This document shows positions 15,330 through 24,224 of a DNA stretch of 64,000 nucleotides, one piece after another. Numbering within the stretch: the stretch's first letter is position 1; each line of letters begins with the position of its first letter. The position numbers and the translations under genes were made by a program. Origin of the DNA: Caballeronia calidae (lineage in GTDB: Bacteria; Pseudomonadota; Gammaproteobacteria; Burkholderiales; Burkholderiaceae); assembly GCF_900044055.2 (NCBI RefSeq), contig NZ_FCOX02000030.1:44347-108346 (forward strand). Direction: 5' to 3'. The notes beneath the pieces were generated by a model. It worked only from the letters and a program-made list of their open reading frames with translations, was not told where the DNA came from and did no database searches.

Positions 15330-16287
15330 CGTGCGCGCTCGGGTCTGTCAGCCGCGCCGGGCTTGGTGTTGCGCCCTCGCGCAGCCAATTGATCAGACCG
15401 TCGATGGCGGGCGTGATGGTGCGCCCGTGCGGCACCACGGCGTAATAGGAATCCGTCGGCTTGAACGACGCCACCGGCAGCCTGACGAGCTCGCCGCTCG
15501 CGAGAAAATCCTGAACGAGCCGGCCCCAGCCGAGCGCGATGCCCTGGCCGAAACGCGCGGCCTGGATCGCATCGGTGTAGAGGCTGCAGCGCAGCGCGAA
15601 GTTGAGCCGCATCGGACGGAAGCCGACCGCGAGGAACCACTCTTCCCAGCCCATCCAGCCTTCGGTGGTCGAATCCGATTCGATGAGCACCGCGCCCGCC
15701 AACTCCTCCAGCGAAGCCGGCTCGGGCCGTGTCTCGAGCCATGACGGCGAGCAGACCGGGAACGTCTCCTCGTCGAAGAGCAAGGTCGCGGTGCCGTCCG
15801 GCCAGGTGCCGTTGCCGAAGCGCACGGCGACATCGATTTCCTTGTGCCGCAGGTCCGCCGTGAACATCTGCGTGGAAAGACGCAGTTGCAGATCGGGCTG
15901 CGCCGCCTTGAGCGACGCGAGGCGCGGCAACAGCCGGAAGTGCGAGAACGCGGAGGTCGCCGCGAGCACGAGTTCCTGCTGCACGGGGCCGCGCGCGAGG
16001 CGGTCGAACACGCTCGCGATCTTCTGCATCGATTCGGCGACCACGCGGTACAACGCCTCGCCTTCATCGGTCAGTTCGATCGCGCGATGCAGCCGGTGAA
16101 AGAGCCGCGTGCCGAGCGTCTCTTCGAGGAATCGCACTTGCCGGCTCACCGCCGCCTGCGTGACGCCCAGTTCATGCGCCGCGAGCGTGAAGCTGCCGAG
16201 CCGTGCGACGGCCTCGAATTCGACGAGCGCGGTCACCGAGGGAATGAGCCGCCGATAGCCCTTGGTTTTTTCGGTTGCCGGTTTCAT
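15325..16287 (-). CDS. LysR-family regulator, GcvA-like, 320 aa
   Basis: N-terminal helix-turn-helix SFTLAAHELGVTQAAVSRQVR (residues about 32-52) and a periplasmic-binding-like effector domain with SHFRLLPRLASLKAAQPDLQ and FGQGIALGWGRLV, the hallmarks of the GcvA subgroup. It lies directly downstream (9 bp) of another LysR gene and immediately upstream of the Rieske oxygenase gene, both on the same strand, so it probably activates the oxygenase. The ligand is unknown. Confidence 0.9.
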   Translation of the reverse strand: MKPATEKTKGYRRLIPSVTALVEFEAVARLGSFTLAAHELGVTQAAVSRQVRFLEETLGTRLFHRLHRAIELTDEGEALYRVVAESMQKIASVFDRLARGPVQQELVLAATSAFSHFRLLPRLASLKAAQPDLQLRLSTQMFTADLRHKEIDVAVRFGNGTWPDGTATLLFDEETFPVCSPSWLETRPEPASLEELAGAVLIESDSTTEGWMGWEEWFLAVGFRPMRLNFALRCSLYTDAIQAARFGQGIALGWGRLVQDFLASGELVRLPVASFKPTDSYYAVVPHGRTITPAIDGLINWLREGATPSPARLTDPSAHA

Positions 16288-16296
16288 GGGCGGCGC

Positions 16297-17298
16297 TCAC
16301 TCGACGGCCTTCGTTTGATCCGCGGGCCATCCCTGCATCATCGTGGCGATTTCCTCGTCGAGCCATTGGCGGAACTGCAGATATTCCGGGCGCGACTTCG
16401 CATTGCGATGCGTGATCAGATAGTGATGGCGATCGTGGAACACGAGCGCATCGTCGACGGGACGAACCAGCTTTTTCTGCTCGACCTGACGATGCACGAG
16501 ATGATGCCAGCCGAGCAAGGTGCCCTCGCCCGCTTCGGCCTGCGCGACGAGCAGGCGATAGTCGTTGCTCTCGAGATCGTCGTGCTGATCGAGACGCTCG
16601 GAGCCGTCGCCCTGCTGATACCAGTTCTTCCACACGCGCCAGTCGACGTGCTCGCACACCTGCGCGCGCCCGAGCAGCGAAAGGCTCAGCGTGGGATGCG
16701 CAAGCAGATCGAGCGGCTTCAGCGTGCGCCCATGGAAATAGCGCTCATGAAACGGAACGCTGCATACCGGATAAACGATGTCGTGAAAGAGCGGCTCGAC
16801 TTCGTATTCCGCTTCGCGCGGCGGGTTCTTCGTGATGATGACATCCGGCTCCATGAGATCGTCGAGCTCCATGAAGTGCTCGGTCACCATCACATGAAGG
16901 CGGATGTTCGGAAAGCGCTGGCGAAACGCGGGCAATCTGAATGAAAGCCAGAGCGCGGAAAACGTATGGGAGATGCAGAGCGTCAGCGCGTGACGGTCGA
17001 CGCGCCGCACCGCCTGCGCCGCCTCCGCGATGTTCATGATCGACAGATACGACGCGTTGTAGAGAATGCGGCCCGCGTCGGTCAGCGCGATATGCCGGCC
17101 GGTGCGCTCGAACAGCGCGACTTCGAGCGTGTCTTCCAGCTCCTTGATCTGCCGGCTCACCGCCGCCTGCGTGACGCACAACACTTCCGCCGCCTGCGTG
17201 AAGCTCTCGTAACGCGCTGCGGTGACGAAGCACCGGAGCGCGCGCAAGGATGGCATCTGGGCGAGAAGCCGGTCCGCGAACTGCTGTTTCTTCTGCAT
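16297..17298 (-). CDS. LysR-family regulator, 333 aa
   Basis: The ATG at 17298 has GGAAGG 8 bp upstream and is preferred over an in-frame GTG at 17307. The helix-turn-helix is SFTQAAEVLCVTQAAVSRQIK; the effector domain has SHTFSALWLSFRLPAFRQRF and VTEHFMELDDLMEPD, also GcvA-related. The tandem pair of LysR genes between the Rieske gene and the ProC-like gene is unusual and could allow response to two metabolites or heteromeric control. Confidence 0.9.
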   Translation of the reverse strand: MQKKQQFADRLLAQMPSLRALRCFVTAARYESFTQAAEVLCVTQAAVSRQIKELEDTLEVALFERTGRHIALTDAGRILYNASYLSIMNIAEAAQAVRRVDRHALTLCISHTFSALWLSFRLPAFRQRFPNIRLHVMVTEHFMELDDLMEPDVIITKNPPREAEYEVEPLFHDIVYPVCSVPFHERYFHGRTLKPLDLLAHPTLSLSLLGRAQVCEHVDWRVWKNWYQQGDGSERLDQHDDLESNDYRLLVAQAEAGEGTLLGWHHLVHRQVEQKKLVRPVDDALVFHDRHHYLITHRNAKSRPEYLQFRQWLDEEIATMMQGWPADQTKAVE

Positions 17299-17380
17299 GT
17301 GAATCACCTTCCAGGGGCTCGCATGCGCCCTTCGGCGCCGGATGCTTGGACTTATCGTTTGTTATACGTATCCCGCGCGC

Positions 17381-18151
17381 TCATACACGCCCTTGCACGC
17401 GGCGCATGATGCCATCGAGCGCCTCCGAGTAATGCGCGTACGTGCCTCGCGCCGACAACTCGCGGTCGAACTGCTCGTTGAGGCCGCCGGGCGTGCTCGC
17501 TTGCCCGATCATCGCCGAGAAGGGCTCCGTGCCTTGCGTCGTTTCATGAGCGAGCCCCACATGATAGCCCGACAAAAAGGAACGGGCAGACGCATACGGC
17601 AGCCCTTGCCGCACGAGCCACGACGCCTGCTCCTCCAGCAGCGCGAAGAAGCTCGCCATCGTCGCGGTCACGGCGGACAGGGCGTCGAACTGATGTTCGT
17701 TGTCGACTTCGACCGCTTCGCCGAGCGGGGCGAAGAGCGCCCGCGCGATGTCGTCGCGCGGGCAGATGGCCGTGCTGCCCTTGCCCGACGCCACCGCCGG
17801 AAGCGGCACGGTGCGCACGACCTTGGCCGAGCGGCGCACGAGCGCGCGAATATCGTCGATCGACTTCGCCGCGATGAAGCTGATGACGTGATGCCGCGCA
17901 TCGAAGGTCAGCTCGCCCAGTACATCCGCTGCGATCTGCGGCAGCACGGCGAGGCACACGACATCCGATGCATCGAGCACCGCCTGATTGCTCGTGCAAA
18001 CCTCCACGCGTGAATCGAGCGATGCGAGTTGCGCCGCGATCTGCGCATTGCGCGGCGACAACGCAATGCGCTCGAAGGGAACGCCGAAACGGATCATGCC
18101 GGTCACGACTGCCTGCGTGATCGCGCCGGTGCCGATGAAGCCTGCGCGCAT
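17381..18151 (-). CDS. pyrroline-5-carboxylate reductase family protein, 256 aa
   Basis: N-terminal Rossmann motif MRAGFIGTGAITQAVVTGM binds NAD(P)H, and the C-terminal signature ASTPGGLNEQ matches the ProC active-site helix bundle. At 256 aa it is slightly shorter than E. coli ProC (269 aa). It follows the aldehyde dehydrogenase by 16 bp, so it is part of the catabolic operon instead of a housekeeping proline gene. This placement suggests a cyclic imine or related intermediate in the pathway. Sequence divergence from housekeeping ProC makes another imine substrate possible. Confidence 0.8.
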   Translation of the reverse strand: MRAGFIGTGAITQAVVTGMIRFGVPFERIALSPRNAQIAAQLASLDSRVEVCTSNQAVLDASDVVCLAVLPQIAADVLGELTFDARHHVISFIAAKSIDDIRALVRRSAKVVRTVPLPAVASGKGSTAICPRDDIARALFAPLGEAVEVDNEHQFDALSAVTATMASFFALLEEQASWLVRQGLPYASARSFLSGYHVGLAHETTQGTEPFSAMIGQASTPGGLNEQFDRELSARGTYAHYSEALDGIMRRVQGRV

Positions 18152-18167
18152 GGTGCCTCGTCTGTTG

Positions 18168-19661
18168 TTAGTCGAGCTTCAGCCAGGTCGTCTTCAGCTC
18201 GCAATATTGATCGTGCGCGTAGACCGACTTGTCGCGTCCGCCGAAGCCGGACTGCCCGAAGCCGCCGAAAGGCGTCGACAGATCGCCCTCGCCGAAGCAG
18301 TTCACGGTCACGGTGCCCGCGCGGATGCGCGCCGCGATCTTGTGCGCCTGGTTCACGTTGTCGGTCCACAGCGATGCCGCGAGGCCGTAGCACGTATCGT
18401 TCGCGATGCGCACGGCCTCGTCGACGTCAGCATATTCGATAACGCACAGGACCGGGCCGAAGACCTCGTCGCGCGCGATGCTCATCTCGGGCGTGACGTT
18501 GTCGAAGATGGTCGGCTCGACGAACCAGCCGCCCGTTTCCGTCAGCGTCGCATTGCCGCCGCAGGCCACGCGCGCGCCCTCCGCCTTCGCCTTCTCGATG
18601 TGGCCGAGCACCTTGCGGTAATGCCCTTCCTCGATGAGCGAGCCGAGCTTGACGTCGGGATCGAGCGGATCGCCGGTTTTCCAGCCATCGAGCACGGCCA
18701 GCATCTTTTGCAGCAGTTCGGCCTTCTGGCTCGAATGCACCAGAATGCGCGAGCCGGCGCTGCAGTTCTCGCCCATGTTCCAGAACGCGGCGGCGACGGC
18801 CTGCTCCGCGACGGCATCGAGATTCGCGACATCGGGCAAGACGACTTGCGGATTCTTGCCGCCGCATTCGAGCACGACGCGCTTCAGGTTCGTATCGGCG
18901 GAATAGCGCAGGAAGCGCTTGCCGGTTTCCGTCGAGCCCGTAAATGCGATGAGATCGACGTCCGCGTGCACGCCGAGCGCCTGCCCCGCGCCTTCGCCGA
19001 AACCCGTCACGACGCTGAACACGCCGGGCGGCAAGCCCGCTTCGAGCGCGAGATCGGCGATGCGCAGTGTCGACAGCGAGGTCTGCTCCGCGGGCTTGAC
19101 GATGACGCTGTTGCCCACCGACAGCGCCGGCCCGATCTTCCACGCGAGCATCAGCGCCGGAAAATTCCACGGCAGCACCGCGCCGACGACGCCGATCGGC
19201 TCGCGCGTGATCATGCTCACGACGCTCGCGCCGGACGGCGACAGCGCGTCGTAACGCTTGTCCGTGACCTCGGCATGCCAGCGGATGCACGCCGCCGATT
19301 CGGGGATATCGAGGCCCATGCATTCGCTGATCGGCTTGCCCGCTTCGAGCGCTTCGAGGAGCGCGAGCTCGTCGGCGTTGTCGTCGATCAGTTGCGCGAG
19401 ACGCAGCAGGACCGCCTTGCGCTGCGCGGGCGCGGCCTTCGACCACACGCCCGATTCGAACGCCTCGCGCGCCGCGACGACCGCGCGGTCGATGTCTTTC
19501 GCGTCGCACTTCGCGACTTCCGCGAGCACCTTGCCCGTCGACGGATTCAGCGTGCCGAAGGTCTCACCCGACGCGGCATTGCAGCGTTGCCCGGCGATGA
19601 CGGCGCGGCCGTCCAGCGACAGCTTTTCCGCCATGCGCTGCCATTCCTGATGCGTGCTCAT
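18168..19661 (-). CDS. NAD(P)-dependent aldehyde dehydrogenase, PuuC-like, 497 aa
   Basis: Full-length ALDH fold: cofactor motif GAVLPWNFP, FTGSTETGKRF, general base Glu265 in LECGGKNP, and nucleophile Cys300 in GENCSAGSR. Closest in style to the gamma-glutamyl-gamma-aminobutyraldehyde (PuuC) and betaine/semialdehyde dehydrogenases. The start ATG has GAGGAC upstream. It lies between the FAD oxidase gene (17 bp upstream) and the ProC-like gene. It probably oxidises the aldehyde formed by the oxidase or lyase step. A diverged paralogue is at 34491. Confidence 0.92.
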   Translation of the reverse strand: MSTHQEWQRMAEKLSLDGRAVIAGQRCNAASGETFGTLNPSTGKVLAEVAKCDAKDIDRAVVAAREAFESGVWSKAAPAQRKAVLLRLAQLIDDNADELALLEALEAGKPISECMGLDIPESAACIRWHAEVTDKRYDALSPSGASVVSMITREPIGVVGAVLPWNFPALMLAWKIGPALSVGNSVIVKPAEQTSLSTLRIADLALEAGLPPGVFSVVTGFGEGAGQALGVHADVDLIAFTGSTETGKRFLRYSADTNLKRVVLECGGKNPQVVLPDVANLDAVAEQAVAAAFWNMGENCSAGSRILVHSSQKAELLQKMLAVLDGWKTGDPLDPDVKLGSLIEEGHYRKVLGHIEKAKAEGARVACGGNATLTETGGWFVEPTIFDNVTPEMSIARDEVFGPVLCVIEYADVDEAVRIANDTCYGLAASLWTDNVNQAHKIAARIRAGTVTVNCFGEGDLSTPFGGFGQSGFGGRDKSVYAHDQYCELKTTWLKLD

Positions 19662-19678
19662 GTCATGTCCTCACAGAG

Positions 19679-21010
19679 TCAAAGTTCGGCGCCCGCCGAG
19701 AATTCCTTCACCCAGATCGCCGCCGATACCGCGACGTCCGCAATCGGCCGGATCGGCAGCGAACGCGGATGCGGCTGTTTCAGCAATTGATTGATCAGAT
19801 CGTTCGATTGCCCGAGCGCATGTTCCGCGATGAGCTTGCCCGCCGCCGAGCCGCGGCTCAGGCCGAGCCCGTTGCAGCCGACCGCTTCGTACACGCCGTC
19901 CTCGCGCTGGCCGAAGAGCGCGCCATTGTTCGTCGACAGGCACAGCGCGCCGCCCCACGTGTATTGCAGCTCGACGTCCTCGAGCATCGGAAAGCGCCGG
20001 TCGAACGAGCGCTGATGCAGATGCTTCGCCTTCGCGAGATCGTGCTCCGACACGGAGACATTCGGCCGGAACGCGAAATGGTTGCGCACGCAAAGACGGT
20101 TCGTCGCGAGACGGCGCACGGTCGTGCCCATCGGGTCGGCGGGAATCAGTGCCCACGAGTTCGTTCCGCCGAGCCGCGCGATCTCGTCGTCGTTCATCAC
20201 GCGCGACATCGACGCGAACGTGTACACCGGCAGCAAGCCGTTCGGATGGCCGCCGAAGGTCGCCGCATACGCATTGGTGCACAGCACGACCCGCTTCGCC
20301 TCGATTTTTCCGTTCGCGAAGCTCAACAGCTTCGTCTGGCCGCGCGTCTCCATGGCTTTCACCGCGCTCAGCTCGAAGACCGTCACGTTCGACGGCTGCG
20401 TGGCCGCGAGACCGCGCATGAGCGCCGCGGGCTGAACCGTGCTGCACCCCGGCGTGAAGAGCGCGCTCTGATAGAAGCGCGTGCCCGTCACTTTCGCGAT
20501 CGCGGCTTCGTCGAGCCATTCGCAGGGCTCGTCGATGCGCGCGAGTCCGTCCGCGAAGTGCGTCAGCGCCGTGTGCCCCTTCTTGTTCACCGACGCGTGA
20601 TACTTGCCGTCGTCGCGCCAGTCGCACTCGATGCCGTGCTGTTTGACCGTGTCGCGCACATAGTTGATGCCGTGCCGTTGCATGCGGACATCGGCTTTGT
20701 CGGCCTCGACGCTGCGCGAGTAGCTCTCGCTGCTGATGTCGTGCGGCAGATCGACGAAGAAGCCGGAATTGCGCCCCGCCGTGGAGCGCCCGACGCGATC
20801 CGCCTCGACGAGCGCCACCGATGCATCCGGCGCAAGCTCCGCGAGCCGCCGCGCCGCGCACAGCCCGGTGATGCCGCCGCCGATCACGACGAAGTCGAAG
20901 CGCTGCTCGCCCGTCACGCTGTTCGCGGGCGCGGCGGGCGGCAGGCTTTCCCACCAGCCGTTGACGCCATCCGGTGCGGGAAACCGCACGAAGTCCAGTT
21001 TCGAGGCCAT
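19679..21010 (-). CDS. FAD-dependent amine/imino-acid oxidoreductase (DAO family), 443 aa
   Basis: FAD-binding Rossmann motif VVIGGGITGLCAARRLAEL sits near residues 35-55, followed by the family segment STAGRNSGFFVDLPHDI and a C-terminal GCNGLGLSRGSAAGKLIAEH that closes the FAD site. The overall layout matches PuuB-type gamma-glutamylputrescine oxidase and sarcosine/N-methyl amino acid oxidases. It begins 11 bp after the DHDPS-like gene ends. It is expected to oxidise a secondary amine or imino acid. The paralogue at 30677 shares the TAGRN-GF-DLPHDI segment. Confidence 0.88.
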   Translation of the reverse strand: MASKLDFVRFPAPDGVNGWWESLPPAAPANSVTGEQRFDFVVIGGGITGLCAARRLAELAPDASVALVEADRVGRSTAGRNSGFFVDLPHDISSESYSRSVEADKADVRMQRHGINYVRDTVKQHGIECDWRDDGKYHASVNKKGHTALTHFADGLARIDEPCEWLDEAAIAKVTGTRFYQSALFTPGCSTVQPAALMRGLAATQPSNVTVFELSAVKAMETRGQTKLLSFANGKIEAKRVVLCTNAYAATFGGHPNGLLPVYTFASMSRVMNDDEIARLGGTNSWALIPADPMGTTVRRLATNRLCVRNHFAFRPNVSVSEHDLAKAKHLHQRSFDRRFPMLEDVELQYTWGGALCLSTNNGALFGQREDGVYEAVGCNGLGLSRGSAAGKLIAEHALGQSNDLINQLLKQPHPRSLPIRPIADVAVSAAIWVKEFSAGAEL

Positions 21011-21021
21011 GCGCGTGAGTC

Positions 21022-21909
21022 TTACTGAGCGTTGCGCAGCAGGGGTTGAACGATCCTGGCGAAGGCGCTGCGCTCTTCGTCGTTGAGCGTGCCGAGCGGC
21101 GCGCGCGCGTTGCCGACGCGCGTGCTCGCGAGCTCGCAGCCATAACGTACATACTGGATGAACTTGCCGCTGCGTTCCAGCAATTCGAGCACCGGCAGGA
21201 GTTGCGTCATGAGCTTGCGGCCGGTGCGGAAATCGCCGCGCTTCACGCACGCGTCGAGCAGATTCGTATGCGCTTCCGGCAGGAAGTTCGATGCGCCCGC
21301 GACCCAGCTTCGCACGCCCCACGCGAAGAACTCGAGCGCCTGATCGTCCATGCCGCAGCTGAGAACGAAACGGTCCGGCAGATGCGTCGCGAGATGATGC
21401 AGATGCGCGATATCGCCGGTGCTTTCCTTCATCGCCGCGAAGTTCGGGCGGTCGCGCAGTTTGTCGAGGACTTCGTCGCCGATAGCCGTGCCCGTGCGCG
21501 CCGGGAAGTTGTACAGCATGATCGGCATGTCGAGCGCGTCGTCGACCTTCAGCAGGTGATCGAGCAGTTCGTCCTGCGTCGGCTGCGCGTAGTAAGGCGC
21601 CGCGACCAGCAACGCGTCATAGCCGGCACGTTTCGCTTCTTGTCCCAGACGCAGCACCTCCTTCGTCGTGGTCGCATTGATGCCCGCCGTGAGATACGTC
21701 TTGCCGCCGACAGCCGATGCGACCGTATCGAACGTCTTCACGCGCTCTTCGAAGCTGAGCGCATAGTATTCGCCCGTCGTGCCGCCCACGCCCATGCCCG
21801 ACACGCGGCCCACGAGACTCGCGGCATGCTTGCCGAGCATGTCGTAATCGATTTCGCCATCCGCCTTGAACGGAGTGACGAGCGGAGTATGTACGCCTTC
21901 GAAGCTCAT
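21022..21909 (-). CDS. DHDPS/NAL-family lyase or deaminase, 295 aa
   Basis: TIM-barrel class I aldolase superfamily protein. It carries the GTTGEYY motif (residues 43-49), the conserved Tyr133 in MLYNFPARTG, and the Schiff-base Lys161 in AAMKESTGD. Housekeeping dihydrodipicolinate synthase is unlikely because the gene sits inside a catabolic operon with an oxidase and an aldehyde dehydrogenase. Family members in comparable settings include pyrroline-hydroxycarboxylate deaminase and keto-acid aldolases. The exact reaction is unassigned. The paralogue is at 29682. Confidence 0.88.
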   Translation of the reverse strand: MSFEGVHTPLVTPFKADGEIDYDMLGKHAASLVGRVSGMGVGGTTGEYYALSFEERVKTFDTVASAVGGKTYLTAGINATTTKEVLRLGQEAKRAGYDALLVAAPYYAQPTQDELLDHLLKVDDALDMPIMLYNFPARTGTAIGDEVLDKLRDRPNFAAMKESTGDIAHLHHLATHLPDRFVLSCGMDDQALEFFAWGVRSWVAGASNFLPEAHTNLLDACVKRGDFRTGRKLMTQLLPVLELLERSGKFIQYVRYGCELASTRVGNARAPLGTLNDEERSAFARIVQPLLRNAQ

Positions 21910-21958
21910 GATGATGTCTCTGTTGAATGGGATCGTGTGTGGGCTCGAGCGCGACGCG

Positions 21959-23254
21959 TCAGACGAGCGCTTCCGTATGCGAATAGATGGGAAACTGGAT
22001 GCACAGATCGCGCACGCGCGCGCGGACCGAACGTTCGATATGCGCGTCGCCGTTCGGATCGCGTTCGAGCGCGGCCAGCACTTCGAGGATCATCTCCCCG
22101 ACCTGCTCGAACTGCGCGACGCCGAAGCCGCGCGTCGTCGCGGCGGGCGTGCCGAGACGGATGCCGGACGTCACCGTCGGGTTCTCGGTATCGAACGGAA
22201 TGCCGTTCTTGTTGCACGTGATGCCCGCGCGTTCCAGCGCCTTCTCCGCCTGCGTGCCGGTGAGGCGCTTGCCGCGCAGATCCACGAGCAGCAGATGGTT
22301 GTCCGTGCCGCCCGTCACGAGGCTCAGTTCGCCCGCTTGCAGCACCTTGCCGAGCACTTGCGCGTTGCGCAGCACGCGGTCGATATAGGCGATGAATTCC
22401 GGCCGCAGCGCTTCGCCGAACGCGACGGCCTTGCCCGCGATCACATGCATGAGCGGTCCGCCCTGCAGGCCGGGAAACACCGCCGAGTTGATCTTCTTGG
22501 CGATGTCGCCGTTGTTCGTGAGGATGAAGCCGCCGCGCGGGCCGCGCAGCGTCTTGTGCGTCGTGGACGTGACGACATCGGCGAACGGCACCGGATTCTG
22601 ATGCCGCCCCGCCGCGACGATGCCGGCGATATGCGCCATGTCCACCATCAGCAATGCGCCGACGCTGTCCGCGATTTCGCGGAACGCCGCGAAATCGAGC
22701 GCACGCGGATACGCCGAATATCCGGCGATGATGAGCTTCGGCCGATGCGCTTCGGCCAGCCGCCTCACTTCGTCGTAATCGATGCGCAGCGTATCCGCGC
22801 TCACGCCGTACTGAACCGCGTTGAACCATTTGCCCGACAGCGCCGGACGCGCGCCGTGCGTGAGATGCCCGCCCGCATCGAGCGACATGCCCATCACGGT
22901 GTCGCCCGGCTTGACGAGCCCGAGCATCACCGCGCCGTTCGCCTGCGCACCCGAATGCGGCTGCACGTTGGCGAATTCGGCATCGAACAGCGCTTTCACG
23001 CGGTCCATCGCCAAGGCCTCGATGCGGTCGACATGTTCGCATCCGCCGTAGTAACGCCGCGACGGATAACCTTCGGCGTACTTGTTCGTCAGCACCGTGC
23101 CCTGCGCCTCCATCACCGCCGACGACACGATATTTTCGGATGCAATCAGTTCGATCTGCGTTTGCTGGCGGCGCAACTCCAAAGCGATCTCCGATGCGAT
23201 CACGGGGTCGTGGCTCTGCAGGCTTTCGCCAAAGAAGCGCGAATACTCGTTCAC
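21959..23254 (-). CDS. glyA: serine hydroxymethyltransferase, 431 aa
   Basis: PLP enzyme interconverting glycine plus methylene-tetrahydrofolate and serine. The PLP lysine is Lys234 in TSTTHKTLRGPRGG; ELIASEN and NKYAEGYPSRRYYGG near the N-terminus are diagnostic. It uses a GTG start with GGAG upstream. The gene is embedded between the betaine-importer genes and the lyase/oxidase genes, which fits recycling of one-carbon units from N-demethylation, as in Pseudomonas betaine catabolism where an extra glyA copy is clustered. The organism very likely has another housekeeping copy elsewhere. Confidence 0.95.
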   Translation of the reverse strand: MNEYSRFFGESLQSHDPVIASEIALELRRQQTQIELIASENIVSSAVMEAQGTVLTNKYAEGYPSRRYYGGCEHVDRIEALAMDRVKALFDAEFANVQPHSGAQANGAVMLGLVKPGDTVMGMSLDAGGHLTHGARPALSGKWFNAVQYGVSADTLRIDYDEVRRLAEAHRPKLIIAGYSAYPRALDFAAFREIADSVGALLMVDMAHIAGIVAAGRHQNPVPFADVVTSTTHKTLRGPRGGFILTNNGDIAKKINSAVFPGLQGGPLMHVIAGKAVAFGEALRPEFIAYIDRVLRNAQVLGKVLQAGELSLVTGGTDNHLLLVDLRGKRLTGTQAEKALERAGITCNKNGIPFDTENPTVTSGIRLGTPAATTRGFGVAQFEQVGEMILEVLAALERDPNGDAHIERSVRARVRDLCIQFPIYSHTEALV

Positions 23255-23288
23255 GGGAAATACTCCGAAGGCGTTGCGATAACTTGCG

Positions 23289-24170
23289 TCACTGTTCCAG
23301 CCAGGCCTTCACCTTGTCCGGATGCGCGTCGACGAATTTCTTCGCGGCCGTGGCGTAGTCGTTGGTCGCATTGCCTTCGAACTCGATCGCTTCGACATCC
23401 GCGAGCGTCAGCTTCAAGTGCTTGAAGAAGACATCGGCACGCGGGAATTTCTTCGCGAACTGCTTCGATGCGAACGCATGGACCTGCTCTTCGCCGCCGA
23501 GCGTGCCCTTCGGGTCCTTCAGATAACGCATTTGCCATTTCTGGAACAGCCAGTGCGGGCTCCACACCGTGGCGACGATCCATTGCTTCGAACCCTGCGC
23601 ACGCTGAATCGACGCGAGCATGCCGGCCTCGCTCGATGACTGCAGCTTGTAGCCCGACAGGTCATACGCCTTGATGGTCTTCTCCGACGCCTGCATGAGA
23701 CCGCCGCCCGGCTCGATGCCCTGGATCACGCCATTGAGCTGCTTCTGCACCTCGGGCTTCTTCAGATCTTCGATCGACGAAAGCTGCGATTCGGGAACGT
23801 AGGTCGGCACGGCCCAGCCGTTCTTGCCGCCGGTATAGATGATGCCGACGTCGTCGAGATTGTCCTTGTAGCGCGCCACATACTGGCCATGCGTGACCGG
23901 AAGCCAGCCGCCGACCATGATGTCGAGATCGCCGCGCGCCACGCCCTGATACTGGATGCCGATATCCGCCTGAACGAACTGCACCGGCTGCTGGAGCTTG
24001 GTTTCGAGCACGTACTTCGCGACGTTGGCGACCGCGAGCACGTCGGCCCAGTTGGTCACGGCGACCTTGATCGGCTCGGCGGACATCGCCGGACTCGCGC
24101 CGACCCCGAACGCCACGATGGCCGGCGTCACGATTTTGACGATCAAGGATTTGATGAAGCTGTTTTTCAT
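23289..24170 (-). CDS. betaine/proline-type ABC transporter substrate-binding protein, 293 aa
   Basis: An N-terminal signal peptide (about residues 1-30, ending ASPAMSAEP) directs it to the periplasm. The mature protein has the OpuAC/ProX features VTNWADVLA, GIQYQGVARGDLDIMVGGWLP and a C-terminal aromatic segment VWSPHWLFQKW that would help form the aromatic cage for a quaternary ammonium group. GGAG precedes the ATG. It is followed 34 bp later by glyA. The ligand is inferred to be a betaine. Confidence 0.9.
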   Translation of the reverse strand: MKNSFIKSLIVKIVTPAIVAFGVGASPAMSAEPIKVAVTNWADVLAVANVAKYVLETKLQQPVQFVQADIGIQYQGVARGDLDIMVGGWLPVTHGQYVARYKDNLDDVGIIYTGGKNGWAVPTYVPESQLSSIEDLKKPEVQKQLNGVIQGIEPGGGLMQASEKTIKAYDLSGYKLQSSSEAGMLASIQRAQGSKQWIVATVWSPHWLFQKWQMRYLKDPKGTLGGEEQVHAFASKQFAKKFPRADVFFKHLKLTLADVEAIEFEGNATNDYATAAKKFVDAHPDKVKAWLEQ

Positions 24171-24224
24171 TTTGGACTCCGTATCTGACGATTCAGTATG
24201 AAATTAGGGGCGACGCTGTGTCTT

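Noticed and set aside
21022..21909. Housekeeping dihydrodipicolinate synthase (dapA)
   Set aside because: The catabolic operon context and a second paralogue in a similar setting argue for a degradative lyase or deaminase.
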